This document shows positions 8,772 through 17,629 of a stretch of DNA of 64,000 bases, in pieces. Source of the DNA: Methanobacteriota archaeon (GTDB lineage Archaea > Halobacteriota > Methanomicrobia > Methanomicrobiales > Methanomicrobiaceae); contig JAENYT010000007.1 in assembly GCA_016841665.1 (NCBI GenBank), forward strand, positions 20,802 to 84,801. Reading direction: 5' to 3'. The notes under the pieces are model-generated. The model saw only the letters and a program-made list of their open reading frames with translations. It had not been told where the DNA came from and ran no database searches. The stretch's first letter is position 1, and the number at the start of each line of letters is the position of its first letter. Made by a program: the position numbers and the translations under genes.

Positions 8772-9524
8772 TTATTCTTCCTGTTCCTCGATTTCCGTCG
8801 ATTCTGGTATCTCTTCAGGCACCTCGGCTGCTTCCTCTATCGGTTCGGCGGCCTCTTCGGCCTTTGCCGGGCGCGTGAACATCTCTTTCAGGACGACCTC
8901 ATTCACCCCGTCAAGGTATTCAAAGATCTGGTGGACGGCCATTCCCCTGCCCATCATCCACTGGCGGTCATAGGAGATTCCCGGGGGAAGCAGTATGGTG
9001 AGTACCCCGTCGGAGAGTTCGACTTCCATGTCGCGGCCCGAGAAGAGGTTGATGAGGGCTTTCGCCTGTTCGACCGTATCTTCGACGGAATCTTCGATCT
9101 TGAAGGTATACTGGAGTGTCTTTCCCGCCAGCGGATGGTTGAAGTCGACCACGGCACGCTTGCCAATCACATTGACGACCACCCCTTCACGCCCTTCAGA
9201 GCTGACGCGTGTACCCACGGTGGGTTTTTCCTGGAAATCCTTCACCGGAGCGGAGCGCACAAGGTTTTCGTCGCGCGGACCGTACGCTTTCTCGGCGGGA
9301 ATCTCGATCTCGCCCTCGTCGCCGATCTCCTTGCCGACGAGCGCCTCATCGAGCCCGGCAAGCACGTGCATGCTGCCGACGCGGACGACAATGGGTTCGT
9401 AGGGTTTCTTGGGGGTGTAAATCCCGCCTTCTTTTGCCTTCTCCTCATCAGTCGTATCGAAGATCTCTTCATCCACCAATCCGGTATAGGAAATTTTAAC
9501 AAAGTCACCTTCCTGAACTGTCAT
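8772..9524 (-). CDS. FKBP-type peptidyl-prolyl isomerase (SlyD-like, long archaeal form)
   Basis: The 250-residue protein begins with the FKBP start VKISYTGLVDEEIFDTTDEE. It has the chaperone insert-in-flap arrangement (PEKAYGPRDENLV, GKRAVVDFNHPLAGKTLQYT) typical of archaeal and SlyD FKBPs. A further domain of about 100 residues follows, as in long methanogen FKBPs, ending in a very acidic Glu/Pro-rich tail. The expected role is cytosolic proline isomerisation and chaperoning. It is a single gene, divergent from the CYTH gene 56 bases away. Confidence 0.93.
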   Translation of the reverse strand: MTVQEGDFVKISYTGLVDEEIFDTTDEEKAKEGGIYTPKKPYEPIVVRVGSMHVLAGLDEALVGKEIGDEGEIEIPAEKAYGPRDENLVRSAPVKDFQEKPTVGTRVSSEGREGVVVNVIGKRAVVDFNHPLAGKTLQYTFKIEDSVEDTVEQAKALINLFSGRDMEVELSDGVLTILLPPGISYDRQWMMGRGMAVHQIFEYLDGVNEVVLKEMFTRPAKAEEAAEPIEEAAEVPEEIPESTEIEEQEE

Positions 9525-9580
9525 GCATTCACCTAAACTATATTAAATCGAGAACTACATACAAAATAATTTTGACGCCT

Positions 9581-10108
9581 ATGTATGAAATCGAAGTAAA
9601 AGTACGGGTTGATGACCTTGACGAGGTCCGCAGCCGCTTAACGGAACACCGCGCGGAAAAACACCGCGATGAATCACAAACCGACGTGTATTACAATGCA
9701 CCGCACCGCGATTTTGCCGAGACGGATGAGGCGCTGCGCGTCCGCTATACCGGCGGCGTTCCGGAGATCACGTATAAAGGGCCAAAAATTGCCTCCTCAG
9801 GAGTCAAGGCCCGCAGAGAGATCAACATACGGGTTGATTCGGGGGAACGATTTGAGGACTTGCTGACGCAGCTCGGATTCACGCGTACGGCAAGCGTGGC
9901 AAAACATCGGGAGGAATACCGCTGGCACGGAGCCTCGGTAGCTCTCGATTCAGTTGAAGGGCTCGGTACCTTTGTGGAAATCGAGGTGATGACCGAGGAG
10001 GACCGGGACGGCGCAGAAGCACACATTCTTGAACTGGAAAAGATACTGGGGGTGCAGGGCGCCCACATCCCGGATTCGTATCTGGAGCTGATCCTGGCTA
10101 AAGCGTGA
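9581..10108 (+). CDS. CYTH-domain protein (class IV adenylate cyclase family)
   Basis: The 175-residue protein opens with YEIEVKVRV, the ExExK signature of CYTH enzymes, and continues with the tunnel-fold strands ETDEALRVRYTG, EITYKGPK and TFVEIEVM. CYTH proteins bind triphosphates. Archaeal members are named adenylate cyclase IV or thiamine-triphosphatase-like, but the substrate here is unknown. The ATG at 9581 was chosen over a TTG three codons upstream. Its 3' end overlaps the convergent phosphoesterase gene by 11 bases. Confidence 0.85.
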   Translation: MYEIEVKVRVDDLDEVRSRLTEHRAEKHRDESQTDVYYNAPHRDFAETDEALRVRYTGGVPEITYKGPKIASSGVKARREINIRVDSGERFEDLLTQLGFTRTASVAKHREEYRWHGASVALDSVEGLGTFVEIEVMTEEDRDGAEAHILELEKILGVQGAHIPDSYLELILAKA

Positions 10109-10739
10109 GCAGCTCGATGGTGAAATCCTTCGCCGTGTCCCCGAAATGGATGAGCGCACAGTCTCCCTGGGAGGCCATGCCCGGGTTGACCACCGTCACC
10201 CCGCCGCACTCTTTGATTCCCTTTTCTTCATGAATGTGCCCGCAGCACACCAGATCGAAATCCTCCATATGCGTTCTCAGGCTGGCGCTTCCCACGTGCA
10301 TCTCGCCGATGCAGTCGAGGGTCTCGAGGGGAGGTGCATGCGCCACGAGCACATTGTGTACGTTGCGCTTCATCTTTCTCTTGGCTTTCACGAGCAGTTC
10401 GTCGATCTCCTCCTCGCTGAGCTCAAACGGAGTATCGAAGGGTGTGGGATTGGATGCGCCGATACCTGTGAACGTAATGGCTCCTATCTCGATCGACGAT
10501 CCGTGCAGGCCGACCGCATCCGAACGTTCAATCACATCCAGAATTTCGCGGGGGTCGCAATTCCCGGGCACGACAAAGCAGGGCATATCAAATTTTGAGA
10601 GCAGGTCCTTCGCCTGTTCCGCAGGGCCGCAGTCGGTCAGATCCCCGGCGATGAGCACCATGTCGGGGTTCAGCTCGAGAAACCGGTCAATATGCTCGTA
10701 ACAACCGTGCAAATCCGAGAGGAGGAGCACATTAATCAT
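10098..10739 (-). CDS. Metallophosphoesterase (MJ0936/YfcE-like)
   Basis: The 213-residue protein carries the calcineurin-like metal motifs DLHG, GDLTDCG, GNCD, and then VAHAP and CGHIHEEKG. This matches small archaeal phosphodiesterases such as MJ0936. The ATG at 10739 (MINVLLLSDLHG) was preferred to an ATG five codons upstream. It lies 11 bases after the radical SAM gene and is likely in its operon. The physiological substrate is unknown. Confidence 0.9.
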   Translation of the reverse strand: MINVLLLSDLHGCYEHIDRFLELNPDMVLIAGDLTDCGPAEQAKDLLSKFDMPCFVVPGNCDPREILDVIERSDAVGLHGSSIEIGAITFTGIGASNPTPFDTPFELSEEEIDELLVKAKRKMKRNVHNVLVAHAPPLETLDCIGEMHVGSASLRTHMEDFDLVCCGHIHEEKGIKECGGVTVVNPGMASQGDCALIHFGDTAKDFTIELLTL

Positions 10740-10750
10740 GGGTATACATC

Positions 10751-11854
10751 TCAATTCTGCTTAAAAAACCTTGCCTCGGGAGCAATCCACGAACCGGTGG
10801 CCTTTCCCTTCAGGGCGAGTCGACCGAGTGTTTTCTGCGTCTCGGGAAGCACCGGTCCCGGCTGCTGCCCCGCCAGCGGAGTGCCCGGGAGAGGCGTGAA
10901 GTAGTGGGCATGCACCTGTCCGTGGCGCGCCACCCATGTGACGAGATCGAGTGTCGATCGCTGGTCATCATCGGTCTCACATGGAAACCCCACGATCACG
11001 TCTACCACGGGGACGAGATCGTATTCGAGGCAGAGCTCGACCGCATCGACAACATCCGCCACCGAATGACCCCGGCTGATCTGCTGGAGCACGCGGTCGC
11101 TCCCCGATTGCGCGCCGAAATGGACCTTTGTGTTCGCACAGTACCGGCAGACGAGATCGAGCGATTCGGGGGTGATGAATTCGGGCCGCACCTCGCTGGG
11201 GAACGTGGCCAGGTAGATGTTGTTGTCGAGCGCACTGAGAAGACGCTCCAGTCTGTCGAAGCGGGGGTGGATGCCGTCGGAACCATAGGCAAACGCGTTC
11301 GGGGTGATGAACCGTGCATCCCGGTAGCAGGACGCAGTGCGGGCGATGGCGTCGATCGAACGGTGTCGCATCGATCGGCCGAAAATCCTCGGTGTCTGGC
11401 AGTATTTGCATCCGAACGGGCATCCCCTGCTGATTTCGATGTATCCCCGCACCCGGGAAAAGGGGGGGAATGCCTCGAGCCAGACGCAGGAGTTCGCAGG
11501 ACGGGCGGATCGGGCGGTTGCCACGCCGGGCGGGGTGGTGGAGCTGCCGTCCCGGATCATCTCGATCAGGAGGGGGAGGGTTCGTTCCCCCTCACCGATG
11601 ATGGCATAGTCGGCATAGGTGCACACCTCCCGGTAGCATGCTGTTGCATGCGGCCCCCCTACCACCGTGATACAGTCGGCATCCCTGATCTCCTCGCGAA
11701 AATGCGGCTCAATGATCGAATTCAGGCTGTAACAGGTGATATCCGCTGCCGGCCGGTCAACCGCCTCAAGAGATATGCCATAGAGTTCGCATGCGGCAGA
11801 GAGGGCAGCATACGAATTGTTCGTGCCTTTTATCGTTCTCCAGTTCACCTGCAT
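10751..11854 (-). CDS. B12-binding/radical SAM protein (MJ_1487-type)
   Basis: The 367-residue protein has an N-terminal cobalamin-binding-like Rossmann part (DCITVVGGPHATACYREV, IIGEGERTLPLLIEM). The radical SAM core follows, with the cluster motif CPFGCKYC and a YCQTPRIFGRS continuation. This order is typical of the archaeal TIGR04013 family, whose substrate is unknown. No DxHxxG cobalamin motif is evident, so B12 binding is uncertain. It is probably co-transcribed with the phosphoesterase downstream. Confidence 0.88.
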   Translation of the reverse strand: MQVNWRTIKGTNNSYAALSAACELYGISLEAVDRPAADITCYSLNSIIEPHFREEIRDADCITVVGGPHATACYREVCTYADYAIIGEGERTLPLLIEMIRDGSSTTPPGVATARSARPANSCVWLEAFPPFSRVRGYIEISRGCPFGCKYCQTPRIFGRSMRHRSIDAIARTASCYRDARFITPNAFAYGSDGIHPRFDRLERLLSALDNNIYLATFPSEVRPEFITPESLDLVCRYCANTKVHFGAQSGSDRVLQQISRGHSVADVVDAVELCLEYDLVPVVDVIVGFPCETDDDQRSTLDLVTWVARHGQVHAHYFTPLPGTPLAGQQPGPVLPETQKTLGRLALKGKATGSWIAPEARFFKQN

Positions 11855-11923
11855 ATGCGTGGTGGGAAAAAATGGTGAAGCCCGCAGCCCTTACGGGACG
11901 GCGTGGGCCCGGGGTGCCGGCGA

Positions 11924-12328
11924 TCACGCCCCGATCTTCAGCGACCCTTCAGTGCCGTCGACCGTGGCGGGGCTGTCATTCTCCAGTTCAGCGAACGCAA
12001 TTTCAGGACGGTCGATCATCGGAATCCCGGCGATGATCGCCCCCACGGCAACAATGGGCTCTGCCTCTTGGTTGATGATGGCGGCCGGGGCTTTTCCGTT
12101 CCGCTGCAGGGCGTACATGACGTAGGACCCCACCGTCGAACCCTTCCCGAAGGGGAAGGCGAGGATCGTCCCCTCGATGGAGACGCCCTCGAGCGGGTGA
12201 CCCTGTTCGATCACCACGCCTGATTCGGGGTCCACACCCGAGAGGAATGATATCGGTGCATTGCTCACCAGCAACGGCCCTGTACCCGTCCCTTTCGCAA
12301 TCGGTCTGGCCCGGATTATCACTTCCAT
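11924..12328 (-). CDS. Aconitase X swivel-domain protein (phosphomevalonate dehydratase small subunit)
   Basis: The 134-residue protein is a DUF126 swivel domain, with PISFLSGVDPESG, AFPFGKGSTVGSYVMYAL and AAIINQEAEPIVAVGAI as conserved blocks. With a large AcnX subunit it forms the dehydratase converting 5-phosphomevalonate to trans-anhydromevalonate 5-phosphate in the archaeal mevalonate pathway. That matters for isoprenoid lipid synthesis. The large subunit is not in this window. The gene is divergent from the first PAN gene, with 37 bases between. Confidence 0.88.
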   Translation of the reverse strand: MEVIIRARPIAKGTGTGPLLVSNAPISFLSGVDPESGVVIEQGHPLEGVSIEGTILAFPFGKGSTVGSYVMYALQRNGKAPAAIINQEAEPIVAVGAIIAGIPMIDRPEIAFAELENDSPATVDGTEGSLKIGA

Positions 12329-12365
12329 ACCACATAAATGGTGTGAGAATCAAGTATATATTGCC

Positions 12366-13523
12366 ATGGAAGAGACCATCTTCAACGCATCGGGCGGCGA
12401 TACCGACCTTTCCGGTCTGCAGGTGCAGGATTTGAAGGCAAAACTGCTCGATTTGAAAATGAAAAATGATCTCCTACTCAAGGAGAACAACCAGCTCAAA
12501 CGGGAAAATAATCAGCTGAAGCGCCCTCCGCTCTTCGTCGCCGTGGTGCTGGATACCATGGAAAACAGTGAGGTCTACCTCAGGCAGCAGGGAAACAACC
12601 AGGAATACATCTCCCAGACCATCGATGAACTTCGCGACGCACTCAAACCGGGGATGAAGGTCGCGGTCAATAATACCCTCTCCATCGTCAGGATCGTCGG
12701 CAACACATTTGACACCCGGGTGCGGGTGATGGAGCTCGATGAATCACCGGAGGTCGATTTCAGTCAGATCGGGGGATTGAGAGAAGAGATCGAAGAGGTC
12801 CGCGAAGCAGTGGAATACCCCCTCACCAAACCCGAGATCTTCAAGCGGATCGGCGTGGAACCGCCGAAGGGAATCCTGCTTCACGGTCCCCCGGGTACCG
12901 GCAAGACCCTCATCGCCAAAGCGGTCGCTCACCAGGCAAACGCCGTGTTCATCCGCATGTCGGGAAGCGAGCTCGTACACAAGTTCATCGGCGAGGGGGC
13001 GCAGATGGTGCGTGAACTCTTCACCCTTGCACGGGAACGCGCTCCTTCCATCGTATTCATCGATGAAATCGATGCAATCGGCAGCATGAGAACACAGGAC
13101 GGGACGTCGGGAAGTGCAGAGGTGCAGCGCACCCTGATGCAGCTCCTTGCGGAGATGGACGGCTTCAACAACCGCGGCGACGTGCGGATCATGGCGGCCA
13201 CCAACCGTGTCGATATGCTCGATCCCGCACTGCTCAGGCCCGGAAGGTTTGATCGAATCCTTGAAATACCGCTTCCTGACGAGGATTCGCGCCACGAAAT
13301 TCTTAAAATCCATTCGGCAAAGATGACCCTGGATGCGGTGGACTTCAGGGAGCTTGTCCGGCTCACCGAAAATTCCACCGGTGCAGAACTGCAGGCAATC
13401 TGCAGGGAGGCAGGAATGATCGCAGTCAGGCGGGACGCCGACAGTGTGGAGATGAACGATTTCCTGAACGCGGTGAAAAAGGTAAAGAACAAATCCTGTG
13501 CCGAGGATAGAATGTTTCTGTAA
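12366..13523 (+). CDS. pan: Proteasome-activating nucleotidase PAN, copy 1
   Basis: The 385-residue protein has an N-terminal coiled coil with a short repeat (NNQLKREN), an OB domain, and an AAA+ module with Walker A GPPGTGKT and Walker [12 protein letters not shown]. An arginine-finger region LLRPGRFDR follows. PAN forms a hexamer that unfolds substrates into the 20S proteasome. The last three residues are Met-Phe-Leu, where PAN usually has hydrophobic-Tyr-any (HbYX). The ATG at 12366 fits the coiled-coil start; the upstream extension overlaps the divergent gene. The next gene follows 1 base after the stop. Confidence 0.93.
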   Translation: MEETIFNASGGDTDLSGLQVQDLKAKLLDLKMKNDLLLKENNQLKRENNQLKRPPLFVAVVLDTMENSEVYLRQQGNNQEYISQTIDELRDALKPGMKVAVNNTLSIVRIVGNTFDTRVRVMELDESPEVDFSQIGGLREEIEEVREAVEYPLTKPEIFKRIGVEPPKGILLHGPPGTGKTLIAKAVAHQANAVFIRMSGSELVHKFIGEGAQMVRELFTLARERAPSIVFIDEIDAIGSMRTQDGTSGSAEVQRTLMQLLAEMDGFNNRGDVRIMAATNRVDMLDPALLRPGRFDRILEIPLPDEDSRHEILKIHSAKMTLDAVDFRELVRLTENSTGAELQAICREAGMIAVRRDADSVEMNDFLNAVKKVKNKSCAEDRMFL

Positions 13524-13524
13524 T

Positions 13525-13977
13525 ATGAAACTCCTCCTCGTCCAGCGTGAGGCAACAGACCTCCATTCAACTCTTTTATCCTCGGAAACGAGCAGAAATA
13601 TTCTCAGATTTTACCGGCCGAAACGGCTCGATTACGGGGTGTCCATCACCTGTGCATCGCTGGGAAGTGTGCTCTCCCTTGCCTCGGAACTTCGGTGGTA
13701 CCTGCGCCGGTACGTGCAGGAAGCCATCGTCGAAGTCTCCCCCGAAACGTTCTGCACGCTGGCCCTCGCCGAGGAGATCTACCAGCGCCGGGAACCGCAT
13801 GAGGCTGACTGGAACCACAAAAAACGCATCGGCATACGGGAAGGGGCAGTGGCCGCAGTTGCGTGGCCGGGGCTGGAGAGCGAACCCGAAGACCAACCGG
13901 ACATTGCCGACGGGATGGATACCGTTCTTGACGTCTGGTGCAGTGAATCCGAATTCCTGCAGGACAAAAAAGATTAG
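13525..13977 (+). CDS. Uncharacterised small protein (possibly DUF5804)
   Basis: The 150-residue protein starts [20 protein letters not shown], with later conserved-looking blocks [19 protein letters not shown] and an acidic C-terminus. The pattern reminds me of the euryarchaeal DUF5804 family, but I cannot confirm it. It begins 1 base after PAN copy 1 and is surely in the same operon. It ends overlapping the convergent PAN copy 2 by 4 bases. No motif suggests an enzyme; a link to protein turnover is inferred only from position. Confidence 0.75.
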   Translation: MKLLLVQREATDLHSTLLSSETSRNILRFYRPKRLDYGVSITCASLGSVLSLASELRWYLRRYVQEAIVEVSPETFCTLALAEEIYQRREPHEADWNHKKRIGIREGAVAAVAWPGLESEPEDQPDIADGMDTVLDVWCSESEFLQDKKD

Positions 13978-15212
13978 GCGAACATGGCACCGAATGTGGT
14001 GCCAAGATGGTTTCTGTTAAAGCCGAGCCCGACCTTTTCGATGGCACGGAGGAAATCGTCATGCGTGACAATTTCCCTGTCCGCACGGATGGCATACATG
14101 CCCGCCTCGGTGCAGATCGCCTTGAGGTCGGATCCGTTTTTCCCTTCGGTGAGCCTGGAGATCTCGCCGAGATTGACGGTTTCGTCGAGATTCATGTTGT
14201 CGGTGTGGATCTTGAGGATCGAGAGCCGACCCTCGAAATCGGGCAGCGGGATCTCGATGATGCGGTCAAACCTGCCCGGCCTGAGCAGCGCGCGATCGAG
14301 GATGTCGATGCGGTTCGTCGCACCGATGATCTTTACATCCCCTCTGGTCTCGAACCCGTCCATCTCTGCAAGGAGCTGCATCAGGGTGCGCTGCACCTCG
14401 CGGTCACCCGAGGTGGTGCTCTCGGTGCGGTGGGCACCGATGGCGTCGATCTCATCGATGAATATGATGGACGGGGACTGTTTTTTGGCCAGCTCGAAGA
14501 GCTCTCGCACGAGTCGGGCCCCCTCACCGATATACTTCTGCACCAGCTCCGAGCCCACGACGCGGAGGAAGTAGGCGTTCGTCTCGTGTGCCACCGCCTT
14601 GGCGAGCAGGGTCTTGCCGCTACCCGGCGGGCCGTAGAGCAGCACTCCCTTGGGAGGCTCGATCCCGACCGTCTTGAAGAGATCGGGCTTTTTCAGGGGC
14701 AGCTCAACGGCTTCCTGAATTTCGGTAATCTGCTGGCCAAGGCCGCCGATATCCCCGTAGTTCTCGAGCGGGGACTCGAGGACTTCCATGCCGTACACCG
14801 CCGCATCGTAGGACTGCGGCAGCACCTCTACGATGGCCAGAGACTGCTGGTTGAGGGAGCAGCGGATCCCCGGCTTGAGGGATTCGGGTTCGATAAAATT
14901 CGACGTGCGGACCAGGAAGCGGGGCCCCGCACTGCTGCGGATGATAACCCGGTTCGCGTCGATGACGTCGGTGATGGTCCCGATAACAAGAGGAGGGCTG
15001 CGCAGTTGTTCGATTTCACTTTTCAGCTTTCGAATTTCCCGCTCATACCGTATTTTCTGGGTTTCGATATACCGCTTTTCGGATTCGAGCTGGCGCACCT
15101 GCTCGCGCAGCTCCATATTGCGGCTTTCGAGATTGGAGATCCTCTCCAGTAAATATTTGGCTATGTCCTCCTCGTTATGAGAATCCGGAGTGTGTTTGGG
15201 CTTTTCTCCCAT
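13974..15212 (-). CDS. pan: Proteasome-activating nucleotidase PAN, copy 2
   Basis: This 412-residue paralogue has a longer N-terminal coiled coil (about residues 25-75), an OB domain ([18 protein letters not shown]), and an AAA+ module with [19 protein letters not shown] and LLRPGRFDR. It is clearly related to copy 1 but diverged, so this is an old duplication rather than a recent repeat. The C-terminus ends Ala-Met-Phe-Ala, so the penultimate HbYX Tyr is Phe. The ATG at 15212 was chosen because upstream residues are non-coding-like. The promoter is shared with aMBF1. Confidence 0.95.
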   Translation of the reverse strand: MGEKPKHTPDSHNEEDIAKYLLERISNLESRNMELREQVRQLESEKRYIETQKIRYEREIRKLKSEIEQLRSPPLVIGTITDVIDANRVIIRSSAGPRFLVRTSNFIEPESLKPGIRCSLNQQSLAIVEVLPQSYDAAVYGMEVLESPLENYGDIGGLGQQITEIQEAVELPLKKPDLFKTVGIEPPKGVLLYGPPGSGKTLLAKAVAHETNAYFLRVVGSELVQKYIGEGARLVRELFELAKKQSPSIIFIDEIDAIGAHRTESTTSGDREVQRTLMQLLAEMDGFETRGDVKIIGATNRIDILDRALLRPGRFDRIIEIPLPDFEGRLSILKIHTDNMNLDETVNLGEISRLTEGKNGSDLKAICTEAGMYAIRADREIVTHDDFLRAIEKVGLGFNRNHLGTTFGAMFA

Positions 15213-15270
15213 TTGTCTCCTCAAATAGATATATAGGTATAAATGACTATAAAGATGTTTGCAGATTGAC
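15213..15270. promoter_or_regulatory. Divergent AT-rich promoter, PAN copy 2 and aMBF1
   Basis: The 58-base spacer holds several TATA-like elements (GATATATAGG, TATAAATG, CTATAAAG), far more AT-rich than the flanks. It must serve both the minus-strand PAN and the plus-strand aMBF1. Which element serves which direction cannot be read from sequence alone. Confidence 0.6.
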
Positions 15271-15762
15271 ATGCAATGTGAATTGTGTGGGGCTAAAATT
15301 CGAGGAGCCCCAAAAATTGTCCGTATCGAAGGTGCAGAGCTGCGGGTTTGCGGCCAGTGCGCACGGCTGGGGACCGAAGTGCACCGCCCGCCTGCGCGCA
15401 CCAGTGCGCAGAAAAGGACACCCGGAGCCCCGGCCTCTCCTCCACGAAGACGATCGCGCGATATTTTTGATATGATGGAGGGGGAGATTGTCGACGATTA
15501 CTCCGACCGTGTTCGCAACTCCCGTATGCAGAAAGGGTGGAGCCAGAAAGACCTCGCCATGAAACTCAAGGAAAAAGAGCTTCTGATAAAGAAGATCGAG
15601 AAAGGCGACCTGATCCCGGAGGATGATGTGAGAAAGAAACTCGAACAGATTCTCGGGATCAGTCTTCTCGATACGTCGACCGGGGATCTTTCCACAGAGA
15701 CGGGCGGCAAACTCACCACGACTTTCGGCGATCTGATAAAGATCAAAAAGGGTGGAAAGTAA
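15271..15762 (+). CDS. mbf1: Archaeal multiprotein bridging factor aMBF1
   Basis: The 163-residue protein has an N-terminal zinc ribbon (CELCGA and VCGQC), a basic Pro/Arg-rich linker, and a C-terminal Cro/C1-type HTH ([20 protein letters not shown]). This is the aMBF1 layout. In archaea the protein associates with the small ribosomal subunit and may be involved in translation or transcription. The ATG at 15271 gives MQCELCG, the family start. Confidence 0.93.
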   Translation: MQCELCGAKIRGAPKIVRIEGAELRVCGQCARLGTEVHRPPARTSAQKRTPGAPASPPRRRSRDIFDMMEGEIVDDYSDRVRNSRMQKGWSQKDLAMKLKEKELLIKKIEKGDLIPEDDVRKKLEQILGISLLDTSTGDLSTETGGKLTTTFGDLIKIKKGGK

Positions 15763-15965
15763 GAGCGGATCTTCCCGTTCTGCCCACCCCGCATTGATGG
15801 CGCTTTTCCTGACCGGAGGAACCGTTCGGATCCCTTCCCCTCTTCTTTTCGTGCATACGCGCCAAATGCCACCAGATTCAGCCTGATTTCCGGGACAGCG
15901 CTCCTGATGCAGGAGCAGAAAGATAGATAACAAAAAGCGCGAAGTATACTCCTGAGTTGAATGGC

Positions 15966-16634
15966 ATGAGCGCACCCCTGATCATTATCAATCTCAAGGT
16001 CTACAATGAAGGCTTCGGGCAAAACGCCCACCGTATTGCTGTCGCTGCAGAGGAAGTCTCCGGGGAGAGCGGGGTGAGGATAGGCGTGGCCCCGAATTAT
16101 ATGGAGATCCACCCCATGAGCAACCACTTCCGGATACCCGTATATGCACAGCATGTGGACGGCGTGGCGCCTGGAGCCCACACCGGACATGTGCTCGCCG
16201 GAGCGGTGAGGGCTGCGGGGGCCCACGGGACCCTCATCAACCATTCCGAACGGCGGCTCACCCTTGCGGATATTCAGGCCGCAGTCGAGGCTGCAAAAGC
16301 CGCACACCTCGAGACGGTCGTCTGCACCAACAACGCTCTCACAAGTGCCGCAGCCGCTTCGTTCGCCCCGGACTATATCGCCATCGAACCCCCCAAGCTG
16401 ATCGGGACGGGGGTTTCGGTTTCCAAGGCGGACCCCGGTATCATCGAAGGCTCGGTGGAGGCCGTGCACGCGGTGAACCCTGAGGTGAAGGTGCTGACCG
16501 GTGCGGGGATCAGCACGGGCGAGGACATCAAAATCGCACTCGATCTCGGGACCTCGGGCGTACTGCTGGCATCCGGCGTCGTCAAAGCCGATGACCCCGC
16601 AAAAGTGCTGCGGGATCTGGTCTCGCTCATCTGA
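15966..16634 (+). CDS. tpiA: Triosephosphate isomerase (archaeal type)
   Basis: The 222-residue protein is a short archaeal TIM that interconverts glyceraldehyde 3-phosphate and dihydroxyacetone phosphate. Visible motifs are INLKVY (Asn-x-Lys at the active site), INHSERR with the catalytic His region, [12 protein letters not shown] with the catalytic Glu and loop, and GAGISTGED for phosphate binding. The ATG at 15966 was preferred over a TTG three codons upstream. It stands alone; the next gene converges 2 bases away. Confidence 0.96.
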   Translation: MSAPLIIINLKVYNEGFGQNAHRIAVAAEEVSGESGVRIGVAPNYMEIHPMSNHFRIPVYAQHVDGVAPGAHTGHVLAGAVRAAGAHGTLINHSERRLTLADIQAAVEAAKAAHLETVVCTNNALTSAAAASFAPDYIAIEPPKLIGTGVSVSKADPGIIEGSVEAVHAVNPEVKVLTGAGISTGEDIKIALDLGTSGVLLASGVVKADDPAKVLRDLVSLI

Positions 16635-16636
16635 GG

Positions 16637-17191
16637 TCAGAGGACGAGCGATATCAGGTCGTGCTTGGTGATCACCCCGATTACTTTTCCTTTTTCCACC
16701 ACGAGCACCGCATGATGATGCTGGAGGATGTGGACCACGCTGTCGATATCCACCGAAGGCGGGACGGTGGGAAAGCCCTCCTCCATAAAATCCTTCACCA
16801 TGTTGATATGGTGCTTCTGGAGCCTTCCTTCCTCGATAGCGTTTATGATGGCGGTTTCGGAGATGCATCCCACCGGCACCCCGTCCTCGATCACGGGAAT
16901 TTGGGAGATGCTATTGTGTTCCATAATCTCAACGGCTTTTGTAACGGTATCTGCGGGCGCGACACTCAGTACCGGGGTATGCATGAAATCGACGGCGGTT
17001 ATTGCAGAACGTTCTGCCTTTTTGAGAACTTCGACGATCTTGGTAAGCGTGCTCACTCTGGGATCCACTGTGCCTGCCTCGATGCGGGCGACCATGGACT
17101 GGCTTATGGACGCAGCCTTCGCCACGTCCGACTGCCGCAACCCGAGCATCACCCGCTTTGACTTCAGCTCAGCTGGCGTAGGTATCTGCAT
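16637..17191 (-). CDS. HTH-XRE regulator with CBS-domain pair
   Basis: The 184-residue protein has an N-terminal XRE helix-turn-helix (residues about 8-60, LRQSDVAKAASISQSMVARI) and two CBS motifs (HTPVLSVAPADTVTKAVEIM and FPTVPPSVDIDSVVHILQHH). CBS pairs typically bind adenosine nucleotides, so a ligand-responsive transcription factor is likely. This HTH-CBS combination is common in methanogens. The target is unknown. Confidence 0.92.
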   Translation of the reverse strand: MQIPTPAELKSKRVMLGLRQSDVAKAASISQSMVARIEAGTVDPRVSTLTKIVEVLKKAERSAITAVDFMHTPVLSVAPADTVTKAVEIMEHNSISQIPVIEDGVPVGCISETAIINAIEEGRLQKHHINMVKDFMEEGFPTVPPSVDIDSVVHILQHHHAVLVVEKGKVIGVITKHDLISLVL

Positions 17192-17258
17192 TGCATTACT
17201 GTTGGTGATATTACCTTATTAATATAATGCACGATTTATGGAAAAATAGAGCAGCATC

Positions 17259-17590
17259 ATGAGTGGGAGGAGTAAGCCCCCTTCTGTTCATTGCGGCATT
17301 CAGCTTTGCGCCATACCCGGACGGATTCCGGACGATCCATATGTCCTGTTCTGGTTTGCACCCGCAGGGATTCACCGTTCCAGCGATTCCCACTGATACG
17401 CTCAGCGAGTTATCTTGCGCATACGCGCTTCTCGCCCTTTCGGGCTCGGTCGCATCATTACTGGCAGTGGGGCGTGTCGTTTCTGTGCCAGAGCCATGAC
17501 TCTCGCCATCCGCACTTGCATGCGGCTGCGTGTCCGGAGGGTGGGGGGACTTTCCTCAGCAGCGCATGCGCCACCGTCGGCCGCACTCTC
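17259..17590 (-). ncRNA. rnpB: RNase P RNA (archaeal type A)
   Basis: The minus strand carries the diagnostic conserved regions in order. GAGGAAAGTCC is at 17557-17547, ACAGAAA near 17487, GGTGAA followed by GTGCAAACC near 17375-17353, and AGAAGGGGGCTTACT at 17285-17271. GAGTG near 17588 can pair with CACTC near 17261 to close helix P1. The length of about 330 bases suits archaeal RNase P RNA. A TATA-like AAATATAAT lies just upstream and a T-run (17247-17243) just downstream. The ends are estimates, about 5 bases either way. The interval has no protein gene. Confidence 0.92.
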
Positions 17591-17596
17591 CCTCTC

Positions 17597-17612
17597 ATAT
17601 TATATTTGGTCG
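17597..17612 (-). promoter_or_regulatory. TATA box for rnpB (also close to the AMMECR1 promoter)
   Basis: Read on the minus strand, ACCAAATATAATATG contains a good archaeal TATA element about 20 bases before the estimated rnpB 5' end. The AMMECR1 start is only 40 bases away on the other strand, so the two genes must share this spacer. Confidence 0.5.
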
Positions 17613-17629
17613 GTTCGATAATTATCTTA

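Noticed and set aside
17291..17629. N-terminal extension of the AMMECR1 frame
   Set aside because: It lies antisense to the RNase P RNA and the translation shows no conserved pattern. Family members start near 17630.
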